DNA from: Prosthecobacter debontii
GTDB lineage: Bacteria; Verrucomicrobiota; Verrucomicrobiia; Verrucomicrobiales; Akkermansiaceae
Reading direction: 5' to 3'
Length of the DNA stretch: 38,828 bases
Assembly (NCBI GenBank): GCA_945862245.1
Contig: CAMAXN010000022.1
Location: 1-38,828 of the forward strand
Below the pieces are notes generated by a model. It was not told the DNA's origin. It did no database searches and saw only the letters and a program-made list of their open reading frames with translations. This document shows positions 25,161-34,385 of the stretch, one piece after another. A program made the position numbers and the translations under genes. Position 1 is the stretch's first letter, and the number at the start of each line of letters is the position of its first letter.

Positions 25161-26921
25161 ATGTTCCCCGAAAGTTCACCCTTCTCATCCGACCAACGTA
25201 AGGCGCTGGATTCGTTGCTTGCAGGATTCGACGATTTGCAGCGCGGCTGGTTAAGCGGATTCCTTGCCGCTGGAGTCGCTGCGCCCGCCGTTACTACGAC
25301 TGCTTCGGCAGGTAGGCTCACTGTTCTCTACGGTACCGAAAGCGGTAACTCAGAGCAATTGGCTGATCGCAGCGTGAAAGAGGCGAAGAAGCGCGGCTTC
25401 AAGGCAGTCATGAAGAACATGTCTGATATCGCGCCCGGTGATCTAGCCAATATCGAGAACCTGCTGGTGTTCGTCTCAACTTGGGGCGATGGCGAGGCTC
25501 CCGAAACCGCGATAGCTTTTCACAAGGCATTCATGGATCAGGACGTAAATCTTAATGGAGTAAAATTTTCCGTGTGCGCGCTAGGCGACACTTCGTATGA
25601 GAAATTCTGCGAGATCGGCAAACAGTTCGATGCCCGTTTGGAAAAGCTGGGGGCTACCCGCGTGGCTCCCCGCGCCGATTGCGATGTGGATTATGAAGAT
25701 AGCTACACAGAATGGTTCGCCTCCGCGATTACGGCGCTAGCTCCCACAGTCGACAGCTCGGTTCATGTTGCTGCGGTATCGGCAGCCCTAACAGAAGAGT
25801 TCGGAAAAAAGAACCCGTTTCCCTCGGAAGTGATCGACAACGTGCTGCTCAATGGTGAGGGCTCCGCGAAGGAGACCGTACATGTTGAGCTTTCCCTTGA
25901 AGGCAGCGGTCTTACCTATGAACCGGGTGATGCTCTCGCTGTGCAACCGACGAACTGTCCGTCTATGGTCAAGGACGTGCTCGCTGCCGCGAAACTAAAA
26001 GGCTCCGAGGAGATTGAGGTGAAAGGTGTTGGGAAAAAGCTTTTGGCTGATGCGCTTCGCGAGGATTTCGATATCACCGTGCTTTCTAAGGCGGTTCTAA
26101 AGAAACTCGCCGAAGCGACCGGTTCTGCTGAGCTTGCCGCGCTGCTTGATGAGGACGCGAAAGATAAGCTGAAGGAATACAACGAAGGTCGCGAGATCGT
26201 AGACGCAATCATCGACTTCGCCCCGCAAGGACTTTCTGCCGAAGGCTTGGTGGGTATTTTTCGCAAGCTGCCGGTTCGGCTTTACTCTATCGCTTCCAGC
26301 CTTCTGGCGCATCCCGGTGAGGTGCATCTCACGGTAGCAGCGGTAAAATACGAGACACACGGTAGGTTGCGCAAAGGTGTCTGCTCCACCTTCCTTGCGG
26401 ATTACGCGAAGACGGGCTCGAACGTATCTGTCTTCGTGCAGCCGAACAAAAACTTCCGCCTACCTAACGATGGAAATACGCCGATCATCATGGTCGGCCC
26501 TGGGACGGGGATCGCGCCATTCCGTTCGTTTGTTGAGCATCGCGCGGCGCTTAATTCCGCAGGCAAAAATTGGCTGTTTTTCGGCGATCAACGCTACACC
26601 TATGACTTTCTCTATCAGCTTGAGTGGCAGGAATTCCTAAAAAACGGTCACCTCGCCAAGCTCGATCTCGCCTTCTCGAGGGATCAGCCGGAGAAGGTCT
26701 ATGTGCAGGATAAGATGGTGGAAAAAGGCGCCGAACTGTTCGCGTGGCTAGAGGAAGGTGCGCATTTCTACGTCTGTGGAGATGCAAGTCGGATGGCTGC
26801 CGATGTTCACGAAGCTCTCGTTTCCATTGTTGAGAAACACGGCGCAAAAAGCCGCAGTGATGCCGATGCCTATGTCGAAACCCTCAAGAAAGCTAAGCGC
26901 TACCAGCGCGATGTGTATTGA
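25161..26921 (+). CDS. cysJ: Assimilatory sulfite reductase flavoprotein subunit
   Basis: CysJ passes electrons from NADPH through FAD and FMN to the hemoprotein CysI. The 586-residue product has a helical N-terminus, a flavodoxin domain (about 50-195; FMN loop [11 protein letters not shown], then STWGDGEAP and [11 protein letters not shown]), a connecting and FAD domain ([17 protein letters not shown]) and an NADPH domain ([19 protein letters not shown], then a terminal Tyr as in the family). It is the first gene of cysJ-cysI-cysH. The ATG at 25161 is supported by the matching domain start and the 223-base divergent gap to murC-murB. No cysN, cysD or siroheme synthase gene is in the window. 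Confidence 0.94.
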   Translation: MFPESSPFSSDQRKALDSLLAGFDDLQRGWLSGFLAAGVAAPAVTTTASAGRLTVLYGTESGNSEQLADRSVKEAKKRGFKAVMKNMSDIAPGDLANIENLLVFVSTWGDGEAPETAIAFHKAFMDQDVNLNGVKFSVCALGDTSYEKFCEIGKQFDARLEKLGATRVAPRADCDVDYEDSYTEWFASAITALAPTVDSSVHVAAVSAALTEEFGKKNPFPSEVIDNVLLNGEGSAKETVHVELSLEGSGLTYEPGDALAVQPTNCPSMVKDVLAAAKLKGSEEIEVKGVGKKLLADALREDFDITVLSKAVLKKLAEATGSAELAALLDEDAKDKLKEYNEGREIVDAIIDFAPQGLSAEGLVGIFRKLPVRLYSIASSLLAHPGEVHLTVAAVKYETHGRLRKGVCSTFLADYAKTGSNVSVFVQPNKNFRLPNDGNTPIIMVGPGTGIAPFRSFVEHRAALNSAGKNWLFFGDQRYTYDFLYQLEWQEFLKNGHLAKLDLAFSRDQPEKVYVQDKMVEKGAELFAWLEEGAHFYVCGDASRMAADVHEALVSIVEKHGAKSRSDADAYVETLKKAKRYQRDVY

Positions 26922-26956
26922 GAAATCAGATTCCAGAAACCAAATACCAGAAAGAT
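26922..26956 (+). repeat. Heptad-period leader array before cysI
   Basis: The 40-base cysJ-cysI gap consists of five 7-nt units near the consensus GAAACCA, then a short T-run and the ATG at 26962. There is no ribosome binding site. The units differ in sequence from those before accA and pyrC but share the period and position. Confidence 0.45.
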
Positions 26957-26961
26957 TTTTT

Positions 26962-28677
26962 ATGTCTGAACAAAAACTAGCGAGCAACGAATACATAAAG
27001 ATTCGCAGCAATTATCTACGTGGGACGATTGAGGATGGTCTCGCCGACTTTTCCACCGGAGCGATGAGTGAGGATGACCAGCAGTTGCTGAAATTCCACG
27101 GCACTTACCAGCAGGATGACCGCGACCTTCGCCAGAGCCGTCGTAAGCACAAGCTCGACAAGGCGTATTCCTTTATGATACGCATCCGCGTGCCGGGTGG
27201 CGTCGCGACCCCGCTGCAGTGGCTCGAAACGGATCGCATGGCTTCGCAGTTTGCGAATGGCACGATCAAGTTGACTACACGCCAAGCGTTCCAGTTCCAC
27301 GGCATTATCAAATCGAACCTCAAGCGCACTATCGCCGAGATCAACCAAGCGGCGATGGATACCATAGCCGCTTGCGGCGATGTGAATCGCAACGTGATGT
27401 GCAACCCGAACCCGTATATTAGCAATGTCCACGCCGAGGTGCTGAAGGTTTCCCAGAAAATTTCCGATCACCTAACTCCAGCGACTCGCGCCTACCACGA
27501 GATCTGGCTGGACGGGGAGAAGATTGAGTCGAGCGAGGAAGAGATCGAGCCGATATACGGTAAGACCTACCTCCCACGAAAATTCAAGATCACCGTCGCA
27601 GTTCCACCGTCGAACGATGTCGATATTTATGCAAACTGCCTGTCGTTCATCGCCGTTGTTGAGGGCGGGAATCTTGTCGGTTTTAACGTAGCAGTCGGCG
27701 GTGGCATGGGGATGACCCACGGCGACGAAAAAACCTATCCGCGCCTTGCTGATGTGATTGGTTTCTGCACGGTTGATCAGGTAACGGATGTAGCAGAGAA
27801 GGTCGTCATGGTGCAGCGCGATTTCGGCTGCCGCACGGAGCGCAAGCACGCGCGGATGAAATACACCGTCGATGATTACGGTGCGGAGTGGATTTTGGCG
27901 AAGCTGAACGAATACCTCGGCTACGAGCTAGGCCCGGTGCGCGAGTTCAAATTTGAGGACAACGGAGACCGCTACGGCTGGGTTGAGGGAATGAACGGCA
28001 AGTGGAACCTTACCCTCTTTATTCAGGGTGGGCGCGTGTTAGACACCCCGAGCTACCCGATGCGGACGGGCTTGCGCGAGATCGCGAAGATACACGACGG
28101 TGACTTCCGCCTCACCGCGAACCAAAACCTTATGATCGCAAACGTCTCAGCGGAGAAACGCCCGGAGATCGAAAAGCTTCTGGAGCAATACGGCATCAAG
28201 GACAGCCATATGAAAAGTGGTCTGCGCCTCAATTCGCTCGCTTGCGTTGCATTGCCGACATGTGCCCTCTCGCTCGCCGAGGCGGAAAGATACCTTCCCG
28301 ACCTACTCACAGATCTGGAGGAAATTATTGAGGAATCCGGTCTCCGCCACGACGCAATCACGATCCGCATGACTGGCTGCCCGAACGGCTGCGCGCGTCC
28401 CTACATTTCGGAGATCGGATTCGTTGGCCGCTCGCCGGGTTGCTATAACGTCTATCTGGGCGGTGGCTTCGCAGGGCAACGGCTTTCGAAGCTCTATCGC
28501 GAGAACTATCCCGGCAGCGAATTGAAGAATCTGCTTGCGCCCATCATCCGCCGCTACGCAAAGGAGCGTAACGAGAGTGAGCGCTTCGGCGATTTCTGTA
28601 TCCGCGCCGGATATGTGGCCGCTACGAAGCAAGGTAAGGATTTCCATAAAAACATCCTCTCGGAGACGCACGCCTAA
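26962..28677 (+). CDS. cysI: Assimilatory sulfite reductase hemoprotein subunit
   Basis: CysI reduces sulfite to sulfide by a six-electron transfer using siroheme coupled to a 4Fe-4S cluster. The 571-residue product has the cluster/siroheme cysteines in [16 protein letters not shown] (C428 and C434) and TGCPNGC (C473 and C477), plus the conserved [16 protein letters not shown] and NVMCNPNP segments. The ATG at 26962 gives the family N-terminus ([17 protein letters not shown]); the longer open frame to 26758 lies inside cysJ. It is separated from cysJ by 40 bases of heptad-like sequence and from cysH by 10 bases. Confidence 0.95.
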   Translation: MSEQKLASNEYIKIRSNYLRGTIEDGLADFSTGAMSEDDQQLLKFHGTYQQDDRDLRQSRRKHKLDKAYSFMIRIRVPGGVATPLQWLETDRMASQFANGTIKLTTRQAFQFHGIIKSNLKRTIAEINQAAMDTIAACGDVNRNVMCNPNPYISNVHAEVLKVSQKISDHLTPATRAYHEIWLDGEKIESSEEEIEPIYGKTYLPRKFKITVAVPPSNDVDIYANCLSFIAVVEGGNLVGFNVAVGGGMGMTHGDEKTYPRLADVIGFCTVDQVTDVAEKVVMVQRDFGCRTERKHARMKYTVDDYGAEWILAKLNEYLGYELGPVREFKFEDNGDRYGWVEGMNGKWNLTLFIQGGRVLDTPSYPMRTGLREIAKIHDGDFRLTANQNLMIANVSAEKRPEIEKLLEQYGIKDSHMKSGLRLNSLACVALPTCALSLAEAERYLPDLLTDLEEIIEESGLRHDAITIRMTGCPNGCARPYISEIGFVGRSPGCYNVYLGGGFAGQRLSKLYRENYPGSELKNLLAPIIRRYAKERNESERFGDFCIRAGYVAATKQGKDFHKNILSETHA

Positions 28678-28687
28678 GACCTTCATC

Positions 28688-29425
28688 ATGCAAGCCCTCA
28701 AGTTCCATGCCGAGCCTGATTTCGATCCGGTGAGCCTCTCTGCTGAAATCGCGTCAATGACCGCCGGTGAGCGAATCCAACTGCTGCATACGCGGCTCGG
28801 TAATCATTTGGTGGCCACCACTAGTTTCGGACTGCAGTCTGCAGTAATGCTCCATCTGATTCACGAGACGGCACCTGAAATCCCGGTTGTGTTCATCGAC
28901 ACCGGCTTCCTCTTTCCTGAGACTTACCAATACGCTGAAGAACTATGCGGGATTCTGCCAAAACTCGATCTACGTGTCTATCAGCCAACGGTTTCCGCCG
29001 CCCGCATACAGGCGCTATGGGGAAATCTTTGGGAAGACTCAGCCGGTGGCCAGGAGCGTTATGCGATGCTTACCAAGATTGAACCGATGAACCGCGCTTT
29101 ACGCGAGATCGGCGCCGATGTGTGGCTTAGCGGCCTACGTCGCTCGCATTCGGAGACCCGTAGCGACCGCTCTTTCGTAGAGCAGCAGAAGAAAACTCTC
29201 AAGGCCTACCCGATCCTCGATTGGGCGGATGCCCAAGTTGATACTTACCTCCACCAGCATAATCTTCCGCGCCATCCGCTTTCCGAAAAAAAGTATCTCA
29301 CCATGGGCGATTGGCACAGCACCCGCCCTTCTGAAAACGGTGTGGTCGAGGGAACCCGCTTCAATGGCGAAAAATTCGAATGCGGACTTCATCTCGATTC
29401 CGGCACTTCCGACTTCCAGATCTAA
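28688..29425 (+). CDS. cysH: Phosphoadenylyl-sulfate (PAPS) reductase
   Basis: CysH reduces PAPS to sulfite with thioredoxin or glutaredoxin. The 245-residue protein has the PP-loop-type TTSFGLQSAVMLHL, DTGFLFPETY, LSGLRRSHSETR and the catalytic ECGLH near the C-terminus (FECGLHLD). The two Cys pairs that bind the 4Fe-4S cluster in APS reductases are absent (LWEDSAGG where a CC would lie), so the substrate is predicted to be PAPS, not APS. The ATG at 28688 follows the cysI stop by 10 bases; the open frame to 28535 is inside cysI. It is the last gene of the cys operon. Confidence 0.94.
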   Translation: MQALKFHAEPDFDPVSLSAEIASMTAGERIQLLHTRLGNHLVATTSFGLQSAVMLHLIHETAPEIPVVFIDTGFLFPETYQYAEELCGILPKLDLRVYQPTVSAARIQALWGNLWEDSAGGQERYAMLTKIEPMNRALREIGADVWLSGLRRSHSETRSDRSFVEQQKKTLKAYPILDWADAQVDTYLHQHNLPRHPLSEKKYLTMGDWHSTRPSENGVVEGTRFNGEKFECGLHLDSGTSDFQI

Positions 29426-29474
29426 TTGCTGACGATCTATCTGGAACTCGCCAGAAATGGCAAAAGCCCTACAA

Positions 29475-30755
29475 TTAGCGCTCCAGCAGGATCTCATTTC
29501 CGAGCACCACAAGCTCCACACGTCCTTCGAGAGTCTTGTTAAGAAAGGGCGTGTTGTGAGATTTTGATTTCATGAAGTCTTTGGTGAAACTGCTGGTGGC
29601 GTCGGGGTTGAAGAGGATGAGGTCGGCGGGCTGGCCTGCGGCGATGGTGGAAACTGGTAGAGACATGAGGCGGCGGGGTTCGGCAGAGTATTTTTTTACG
29701 AGGGTGTCCCAGCCGAATTTGCCTTCCTTGATGAAGAAATGGTAAAGCGAGACGACGGCGGTATCCAGGCCGGTGATGCCGTTGGGTGCGGAGATGAAAT
29801 CTTGGGATTTCTCAAAGGGTGTGTGCGGGGCGTGGTCGGTGGCGATGAGGTCAAAAGTGCCGTCGAGTAAGCCTTCTAACAGCGCTTCGTTGTCAGCTTT
29901 TGTCCGCAGGGGAGGGTTCATTTTGTAATGGGTGTCGAAATCGCCGATGTCCTCGTCGGTGAAGAGGAGGTGGTGGGGCGAGACCTCGGCAGTGACTTTC
30001 ACGTCGCCGCGCGATTTCCACCAACGGATGGTCTCCATACCCATTTTCGAGGAAACGTGCTGGATGTGAATGTGGGCGCCGGATGCGTGGGCGAGTCGAA
30101 TGTCGCGGTCGATGATGATTTCCTCAGCACAGGCGGGGGAGCCAGCGATGCCCAGTTTGTAGGCGGTGGGGCCGTCGTTAAGAGCGCGCGAACCGGCGAG
30201 TTCTGGCACCTCGCAGTGGGAGGCGAAGAACATGCCGAATTCCGAGGCGTATTGCATCGCACGGTAGAGCAGGGAGGGGTTAGAAGTGGTGTCGCCGTCA
30301 TCAGTCAGCATTTTCACTCCGGCGGCGCGCATCCCGTCGATACCCGCCATTTCCTTGCCCTCGCGATTTTTCGAGACGCAGCCCGATGTGAAGATGGGGA
30401 TGCGGGAATGGCGGCGGCCCGATTCGAGAACGGCGGTGACCGCTGCTCCGGAATCGAGGGCAGGGGAGGTGTTCGGCATCATCACCAGGCCAGTGATCCC
30501 GCCGTTATTTGCGGCCTCGGAGCCACTGGCGATGTTTTCCTTTTGCTCATGACCAGGCTCACGGAGATGGACGTGGGCGTCGAAAAAGCCAGGGCAGAGT
30601 ATGCGTCCTGCACAGTCGATCACCCGCGCGTCACCGGGGTCTGGGAGACCGGGGGCGACTTTGGTGATGATCCCATCGCGAATCAGGATATCTGCAGATA
30701 GCAGATCGGGTGAGGATTCGGAGGCTATGCGGGCGTTGAGAAGGAGCAGGGTCAC
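29475..30755 (-). CDS. pyrC: Dihydroorotase (class I)
   Basis: PyrC closes carbamoyl-aspartate to dihydroorotate in pyrimidine synthesis. The 426-residue amidohydrolase carries DAHVHLREPG (metal ligands and substrate contact), MMPNTSPALDSG, SHCEVPE, HIQHVSSKMG, AEVSPHHLLFTDED, YKMNPPLR and the metal-ligand TDHAPHT. Length and motifs fit the class I family; some relatives of this type are inactive, but here the metal ligands are all present. The start is GTG at 30755. A clear 7-nt-period A/T-rich array ends 7 bases before it. The gene is downstream of panD on the same strand, with a 104-base gap. Confidence 0.94.
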   Translation of the reverse strand: MTLLLLNARIASESSPDLLSADILIRDGIITKVAPGLPDPGDARVIDCAGRILCPGFFDAHVHLREPGHEQKENIASGSEAANNGGITGLVMMPNTSPALDSGAAVTAVLESGRRHSRIPIFTSGCVSKNREGKEMAGIDGMRAAGVKMLTDDGDTTSNPSLLYRAMQYASEFGMFFASHCEVPELAGSRALNDGPTAYKLGIAGSPACAEEIIIDRDIRLAHASGAHIHIQHVSSKMGMETIRWWKSRGDVKVTAEVSPHHLLFTDEDIGDFDTHYKMNPPLRTKADNEALLEGLLDGTFDLIATDHAPHTPFEKSQDFISAPNGITGLDTAVVSLYHFFIKEGKFGWDTLVKKYSAEPRRLMSLPVSTIAAGQPADLILFNPDATSSFTKDFMKSKSHNTPFLNKTLEGRVELVVLGNEILLER

Positions 30756-30762
30756 GCAGCGG

Positions 30763-30797
30763 TTCTAAACCTTAAATTTTAAATATTAAACTTCAAA
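30763..30797 (-). repeat. Heptad-period A/T-rich array directly upstream of pyrC
   Basis: Read on the minus strand, five consecutive 7-nt units all begin TTT and follow the loose consensus TTTRAAN, ending 7 bases before the GTG start. There is no Shine-Dalgarno sequence. The unit and phase match the accA leader. Confidence 0.65.
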
Positions 30798-30859
30798 GAA
30801 GAGGAATTAACCGCCAAGCAGCGAAGGAAAATGATTTATTGGGCTTTGAAATTTGAAAA

Positions 30860-31234
30860 TCAGCGCTTGGCGAGGATCTCGTTATTGTCACCGAGCAGGA
30901 GGTTTTTCGGTTGAATGGGAGTTTCGGAATATCCGAAGGCCATGATGGCAACGCGCTCGCCCTTCTTAATGAGGTGGGCGGCGCCGCCGTTGATCAGGAT
31001 TTTGCCGGTTCCGGGCGCACCCTCGAGGATATAGGTTTCCAAGCGAGTGCCAGTAGTAATGGAGGCGACGAGCACTTTTTCGCCCGGCCAGAGGTCGGCG
31101 GCGTCCATAAGGTCTCGTGGGATCTCGATGCTGCCCTCATACTCTACATCCGCTTCCGTGATTACGGCGCGGTGGAGCTTTGATTTTAGGACTTCGCGGG
31201 TCCAGATCGTTTCTGAGATTACCTTGCGGGACAT
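30860..31234 (-). CDS. panD: Aspartate 1-decarboxylase precursor
   Basis: PanD makes beta-alanine for pantothenate and coenzyme A; it is cut by itself to form a pyruvoyl group. The 124-residue protein shows KSKLHRAVITEADVEYEGS with the cleavage pair Gly34-Ser35, TTGTRLETYI (nearby catalytic Tyr) and GKILINGGAA. The ATG at 31234 leaves a 109-base divergent gap to proS and an N-terminus about 10 residues longer than usual; an open frame to 31369 overlaps proS and is unlikely. An 8-bp inverted repeat (CGCCAAGC/GCTTGGCG, 30812-30872) spans its stop, with too long a loop for a standard terminator. Confidence 0.93.
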   Translation of the reverse strand: MSRKVISETIWTREVLKSKLHRAVITEADVEYEGSIEIPRDLMDAADLWPGEKVLVASITTGTRLETYILEGAPGTGKILINGGAAHLIKKGERVAIMAFGYSETPIQPKNLLLGDNNEILAKR

Positions 31235-31343
31235 CTGAGGCAAACGGACACCTTGGAAGGGGCAAAGGTCAAGCGTAATCCGGGATGAGCTGAGATCGCG
31301 GCTTGCCAATACATGAGGCGGGGTATCAATCTCCCGCACCGAT

Positions 31344-32885
31344 ATGTCTGCTGATAAAACCGCAATCACCCCGACCCGCGAACAGGATTTTCCCGAGTGG
31401 TATCAACAAGTCATTAAGGCCGCGGATCTCGCGGAAAACTCCGAGACGCGGGGTTGTATGGTGATCAAGCCGTGGGGTTATGGTATCTGGGAGCTGATCC
31501 AGCAGCAGCTCGATCGCCATTTCAAAGCAACGGGTCACCAGAACGCCTATTTCCCGCTGTTGATCCCGCTTTCCTATTTAGAGAAAGAGGCGGAACACGC
31601 TGAAGGCTTCGCGACGGAATGCGCGGTGGTGACGCATCATCGCCTTGAGGCGGTGAAAGATCCCGTGACTGGGAAAACGAAAATGATCCCGACCGGTGAA
31701 TTGGCGGAACCTTATGTGATCCGCCCGACCTCCGAGACAATCATCGGCGCGGCCTTCGCCCGCTGGGTGCAGAGTTACCGCGATTTACCACTACTCATCA
31801 ACCAATGGGCGAACGTGATGCGCTGGGAAATGCGCCCGCGGCTTTTCCTTCGGACGGCGGAGTTCCTCTGGCAGGAAGGCCATACGGCGCACGAAACCAA
31901 GGAAGAGGCGATCGTGGAAACCCGCATGATCCACCGCCTATACGAGGAGTTCCTGCGCGATCACCTCGCCATCCCCGTCGTGCCCGGCGAGAAGAGCGAG
32001 AACGAGCGCTTCCCCGGCGCGGATATGACTCTAACCGTCGAGGCGATGGTGCAGGATTGCAAAGCCATCCAAGCTGGGACTTCGCATTACCTCGGACAAA
32101 ATTTCTCGAAGGCGCAGGAGATCTGCTTCACCTCGCGCGATGGCAACAGGGAGTTTGCCCACACCACTTCATGGGGTGTTTCCACCCGCCTAATCGGCAC
32201 CCTGATCATGGCGCACTCCGACGATGACGGCCTCGTCCTCCCACCCCGCGTGGCCACGCAGCAGGTGGTCATCATCCCCGTCACGCCGAAGGAGGATAGC
32301 AAGCAGGCGGTGCTAGATGCCTGTCACGCCCTCGCGGAGACACTGCGCATGACCCATACTTTCCACGGTGATCCGATCCGTGCCTTCGTCGATACCCGCG
32401 ATATTCAGGGCGGTTCGAAGAAATGGGATTGGGTGAAAAAAGGCACTCCGATCCGCATCGAGATCGGGCCGCGTGATATCGAATCCCGTAAAGTCTGCCT
32501 CCTGCGCCGCGACCATTCACCCGCCGATAAAGCCTTCCTCGACAAGGAAGATTTCCTTCAGAACGTCACCAATATCCTGCAGGAAATCCATGACAACCTG
32601 CTTGCAAAAGCCCGCGCGCTGCGTGACGCAAACATCACTCCCTGCTCCGAGATCGACACGTTCCATGCCCATTGGGAAAAGGAAAATCCTGGTTGGCTGC
32701 TCACTCCTTGGGCGGGCACTTCCGAGGAGGAGGACGCCCTTTCGAAGCAGCATAAAATCACGATTCGTTGCCTGCCGCTGGCGGACGCGGGGCTGCCGGA
32801 TTCACTATTCGCGGGGCTATCCGAAAATTGCTTCCTGACCGGAAAACAAAGTAATTTCTTCAGCCTATGGGGACGAAGCTATTAA
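31344..32885 (+). CDS. proS: Prolyl-tRNA synthetase, archaeal/eukaryotic-like type
   Basis: ProS charges tRNA-Pro. The 513-residue protein begins with FPEWYQQVIKAADLA and has RGCMVIKPWGYGIWE, class II motif 2 (NVMRWEMRPRLFLRTAEFLWQEGHTAH) and motif 3 (LPPRVATQQVV). It has no INS editing insertion between motifs 2 and 3 and ends in a Tyr (FFSLWGRSY), as in the archaeal-like (ProS3) type, not the long E. coli form. The ATG at 31344 is divergent from panD and has no visible ribosome binding site. It is transcribed alone and followed by an alpha/beta-hydrolase remnant. Confidence 0.95.
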   Translation: MSADKTAITPTREQDFPEWYQQVIKAADLAENSETRGCMVIKPWGYGIWELIQQQLDRHFKATGHQNAYFPLLIPLSYLEKEAEHAEGFATECAVVTHHRLEAVKDPVTGKTKMIPTGELAEPYVIRPTSETIIGAAFARWVQSYRDLPLLINQWANVMRWEMRPRLFLRTAEFLWQEGHTAHETKEEAIVETRMIHRLYEEFLRDHLAIPVVPGEKSENERFPGADMTLTVEAMVQDCKAIQAGTSHYLGQNFSKAQEICFTSRDGNREFAHTTSWGVSTRLIGTLIMAHSDDDGLVLPPRVATQQVVIIPVTPKEDSKQAVLDACHALAETLRMTHTFHGDPIRAFVDTRDIQGGSKKWDWVKKGTPIRIEIGPRDIESRKVCLLRRDHSPADKAFLDKEDFLQNVTNILQEIHDNLLAKARALRDANITPCSEIDTFHAHWEKENPGWLLTPWAGTSEEEDALSKQHKITIRCLPLADAGLPDSLFAGLSENCFLTGKQSNFFSLWGRSY

Positions 32886-32964
32886 GCAAAATATTTAGAC
32901 ACACTTTGCAGGGGTTTCTATCTAATATTCGCCGCGAGGTTACCGGGGGCAAAGGTGTTCGTTC

Positions 32965-33159
32965 ATGTGGGCGATGCTCCTCGTGCGTGGTGACCATGAT
33001 TTGGTGGTGCCTATAGAACGGGACAAGTAATTGTTCGAATTGGCGAAGGAACCGAAGAATTTCCACGAGGTCAAGAATGGCGGCCACAGCAACTTCTTGG
33101 CCAGGCAAAACGTGGCTTATCGGAAACACATGTTGAAGTGTCTGAACGGGGTAATGTAA
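32965..33159 (+). pseudogene. Remnant of an alpha/beta-hydrolase gene (C-terminal part)
   Basis: The 274-base gap between proS and accA is not empty. In one plus-strand frame I read LLVRGDHDLVVPIERDK, a stop (TAA at 33028-33030), then LFELAKEPKNFHEVKNGGHSN and on to a stop at 33157-33159. This is the normal C-terminal pattern of serine alpha/beta hydrolases: a strand, the catalytic Asp (GDHD), VPI, and the catalytic His in GGHSN. The N-terminal two thirds with the nucleophile are missing and one in-frame stop interrupts the rest. The stop lies immediately next to the accA stop (33160). The homology call is from recognition of the motif pattern. Confidence 0.7.
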
Positions 33160-34110
33160 TCAGCCGTTCCACTCACCGAAGTGGCGGAATTTTTCGTAGC
33201 GCTCGGTGAGGAGGGTTTTCGTATCGAGCTTGCAGAGGTGGTCGAGGTGTTTGGAAATGACCTCGCGGAAAGATACGGCGGTGGCGGCGTGGTCGTGGTG
33301 GGCGCCGCCGGTAGGTTCGGGGATGACGTCGTCGATGAGCTTGAGTTTCATCAGGTCGGGGGCGACGAGTTTCATGGCCTCGGCGGCTTCGGGGGCATGC
33401 TTGCGGTGTTTCCAGAGAATGGCGGCGCAGCCTTCCGGGGAGATGACCGAGTAGTAGGCGTTCTCCATCATGATCACGCGGTCGGCGACACCGATGCCGA
33501 GCGCACCTCCTGAGCCGCCCTCGCCGATTACGACGGCGATGATGGGGGTTTTCAAAAGCATCATCTCGCGGAGGTTGAAGGCGATGGCCTCGGCGATGTT
33601 GCGCTCTTCCGCGCCGATGCCGGGGAAGGCTCCGGGCGTATCGATCAGGGCGATGACGGGCATGGAGAATTTCTCCGCGAGCTTCATGAGGCGGAGGGAT
33701 TTGCGGTAGCCCTCTGGGTGGGCGGAGCCGAAGTTGCGCTTGAGGTTCTCCTTCGTATCGCGGCCTTTCTGGTGGCCGAGCACGACGCATTTCCTCTCGC
33801 CGAGCATCGCGAAACCGCCGGGCATCGAGGCGTCGTCGCCGATGTGGCGGTCGCCATGCAGCTCGGTGAAATCACCGAAGGCCAGCGAGACGTAATCGAG
33901 CATGAACGGGCGCTGGGTGTGGCGGGCGATCTGGACGCGCTGCCACGGGGTGAGGTTTTCGTAAATGGCAGTGCGGGTCTCCGCGAGCTTGCGTTCCATG
34001 ATCGCGATCTCGTCGGAAAGGTCCAGGTTCTGCGCGGCGGATTTGGCGCGGAGTTTCTCGATCTCACGCTCGATCTCGGCGGCGGGCTTTTCAAATTCGA
34101 GGAGTTGCAT
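33160..34110 (-). CDS. accA: Acetyl-CoA carboxylase carboxyltransferase subunit alpha
   Basis: AccA, with AccD, moves the carboxyl group from biotin to acetyl-CoA to make malonyl-CoA for fatty acid synthesis. The 316-residue protein has the family N-terminus (LLEFEKPAAEIEREIEKL), WQRVQIARHTQRP, LHGDRHIGDD, IDTPGAFPGIGAEERN, VIGEGGSGGALGIGVADRV and SPEGCAAILWK. All fit AccA in order and spacing. The ATG at 34108-34110 is preceded by a 7-nt-period array and no ribosome binding site. accD is not in the window. Confidence 0.95.
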   Translation of the reverse strand: MQLLEFEKPAAEIEREIEKLRAKSAAQNLDLSDEIAIMERKLAETRTAIYENLTPWQRVQIARHTQRPFMLDYVSLAFGDFTELHGDRHIGDDASMPGGFAMLGERKCVVLGHQKGRDTKENLKRNFGSAHPEGYRKSLRLMKLAEKFSMPVIALIDTPGAFPGIGAEERNIAEAIAFNLREMMLLKTPIIAVVIGEGGSGGALGIGVADRVIMMENAYYSVISPEGCAAILWKHRKHAPEAAEAMKLVAPDLMKLKLIDDVIPEPTGGAHHDHAATAVSFREVISKHLDHLCKLDTKTLLTERYEKFRHFGEWNG

Positions 34111-34113
34111 GTG

Positions 34114-34148
34114 TTTTAAAATTCAAAATTCAAAATTTAACTTTCAAG
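34114..34148 (-). repeat. Heptad-period A/T-rich array directly upstream of accA
   Basis: Read on the minus strand, five in-phase 7-nt units close to TTTGAAT end 3 bases before the ATG. Two adjacent units are identical. The consensus TTTRAAN and the position match the pyrC leader array. Confidence 0.7.
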
Positions 34149-34181
34149 GGAGATGAAGAGGAAGAGGTTGGGGTTGCTGGA

Positions 34182-34207
34182 GGGTAGGGTGGTTCGGGGG
34201 GGAGGGG
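34182..34207 (+). other. G-quadruplex-forming motif upstream of accA
   Basis: Four or more G-runs of at least 3, separated by loops of 1-6 bases (GGG TA GGG, then a 6-base loop, then a 7-G run, A and GGGG), lie about 75-100 bases upstream of accA, on the template strand for accA. It fits the usual G3+N1-7 pattern. Folding is not shown by sequence alone. Confidence 0.5.
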
Positions 34208-34219
34208 AATTCAGAAAAC

Positions 34220-34237
34220 GTCATTTCTTCGGGTTGC
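34220..34237. repeat. 18-base copy of the end of the LysM gene
   Basis: GTCATTTCTTCGGGTTGC here is identical to 34464-34481, which is the 3' end of the LysM/YkuD-like gene. The copies are 244 bases apart in the same orientation. It looks like a leftover of a local duplication or slipped recombination. Confidence 0.5.
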
Positions 34238-34257
34238 CCGGATGGGTGGGAAAAAGA

Positions 34258-34281
34258 GAACCACGGATGAACACGGATAAG
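34258..34281. repeat. CACGGAT-type intergenic repeat fragment
   Basis: CACGGATGAA and CACGGATAAG follow each other (10-base period). A related, inverted fragment lies at 34362-34385. Similar strings recur in intergenic regions of verrucomicrobial and planctomycete genomes as I remember them; copy number in this genome is unknown. Confidence 0.45.
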
Positions 34282-34361
34282 ATGGGTTGTGGTTACTGAT
34301 GGTAGATTGGGTAGGAACTGAAAGCGCCGTATCACATTAGGAATTCTCATGCTTGAATTAC

Positions 34362-34385
34362 AATCCGTGTTTATCCGCGTTCATT
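34362..34385. repeat. Inverted CACGGAT-type intergenic repeat fragment
   Basis: Its reverse complement shares ATGAACRCGGATA with the fragment at 34258-34281 and has the same 10-base spacing of CGGAT units. The two are in opposite orientation about 80 bases apart in the accA upstream gap. Confidence 0.4.

Noticed and set aside
29440..29475. Hairpin GCCA-GAAA-TGGC between the convergent cysH and pyrC genes as a terminator.
   Set aside because: The stem is only 4 bp and there is no T-run.
30812..30872. 8-bp inverted repeat CGCCAAGC/GCTTGGCG around the panD stop as a terminator.
   Set aside because: The loop is about 45 bases and no T-run follows on the minus strand.
32860..33129. Minus-strand 89-codon frame between proS and accA.
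   Set aside because: The plus-strand frame in the same place reads as an alpha/beta-hydrolase remnant, which explains the sequence better.
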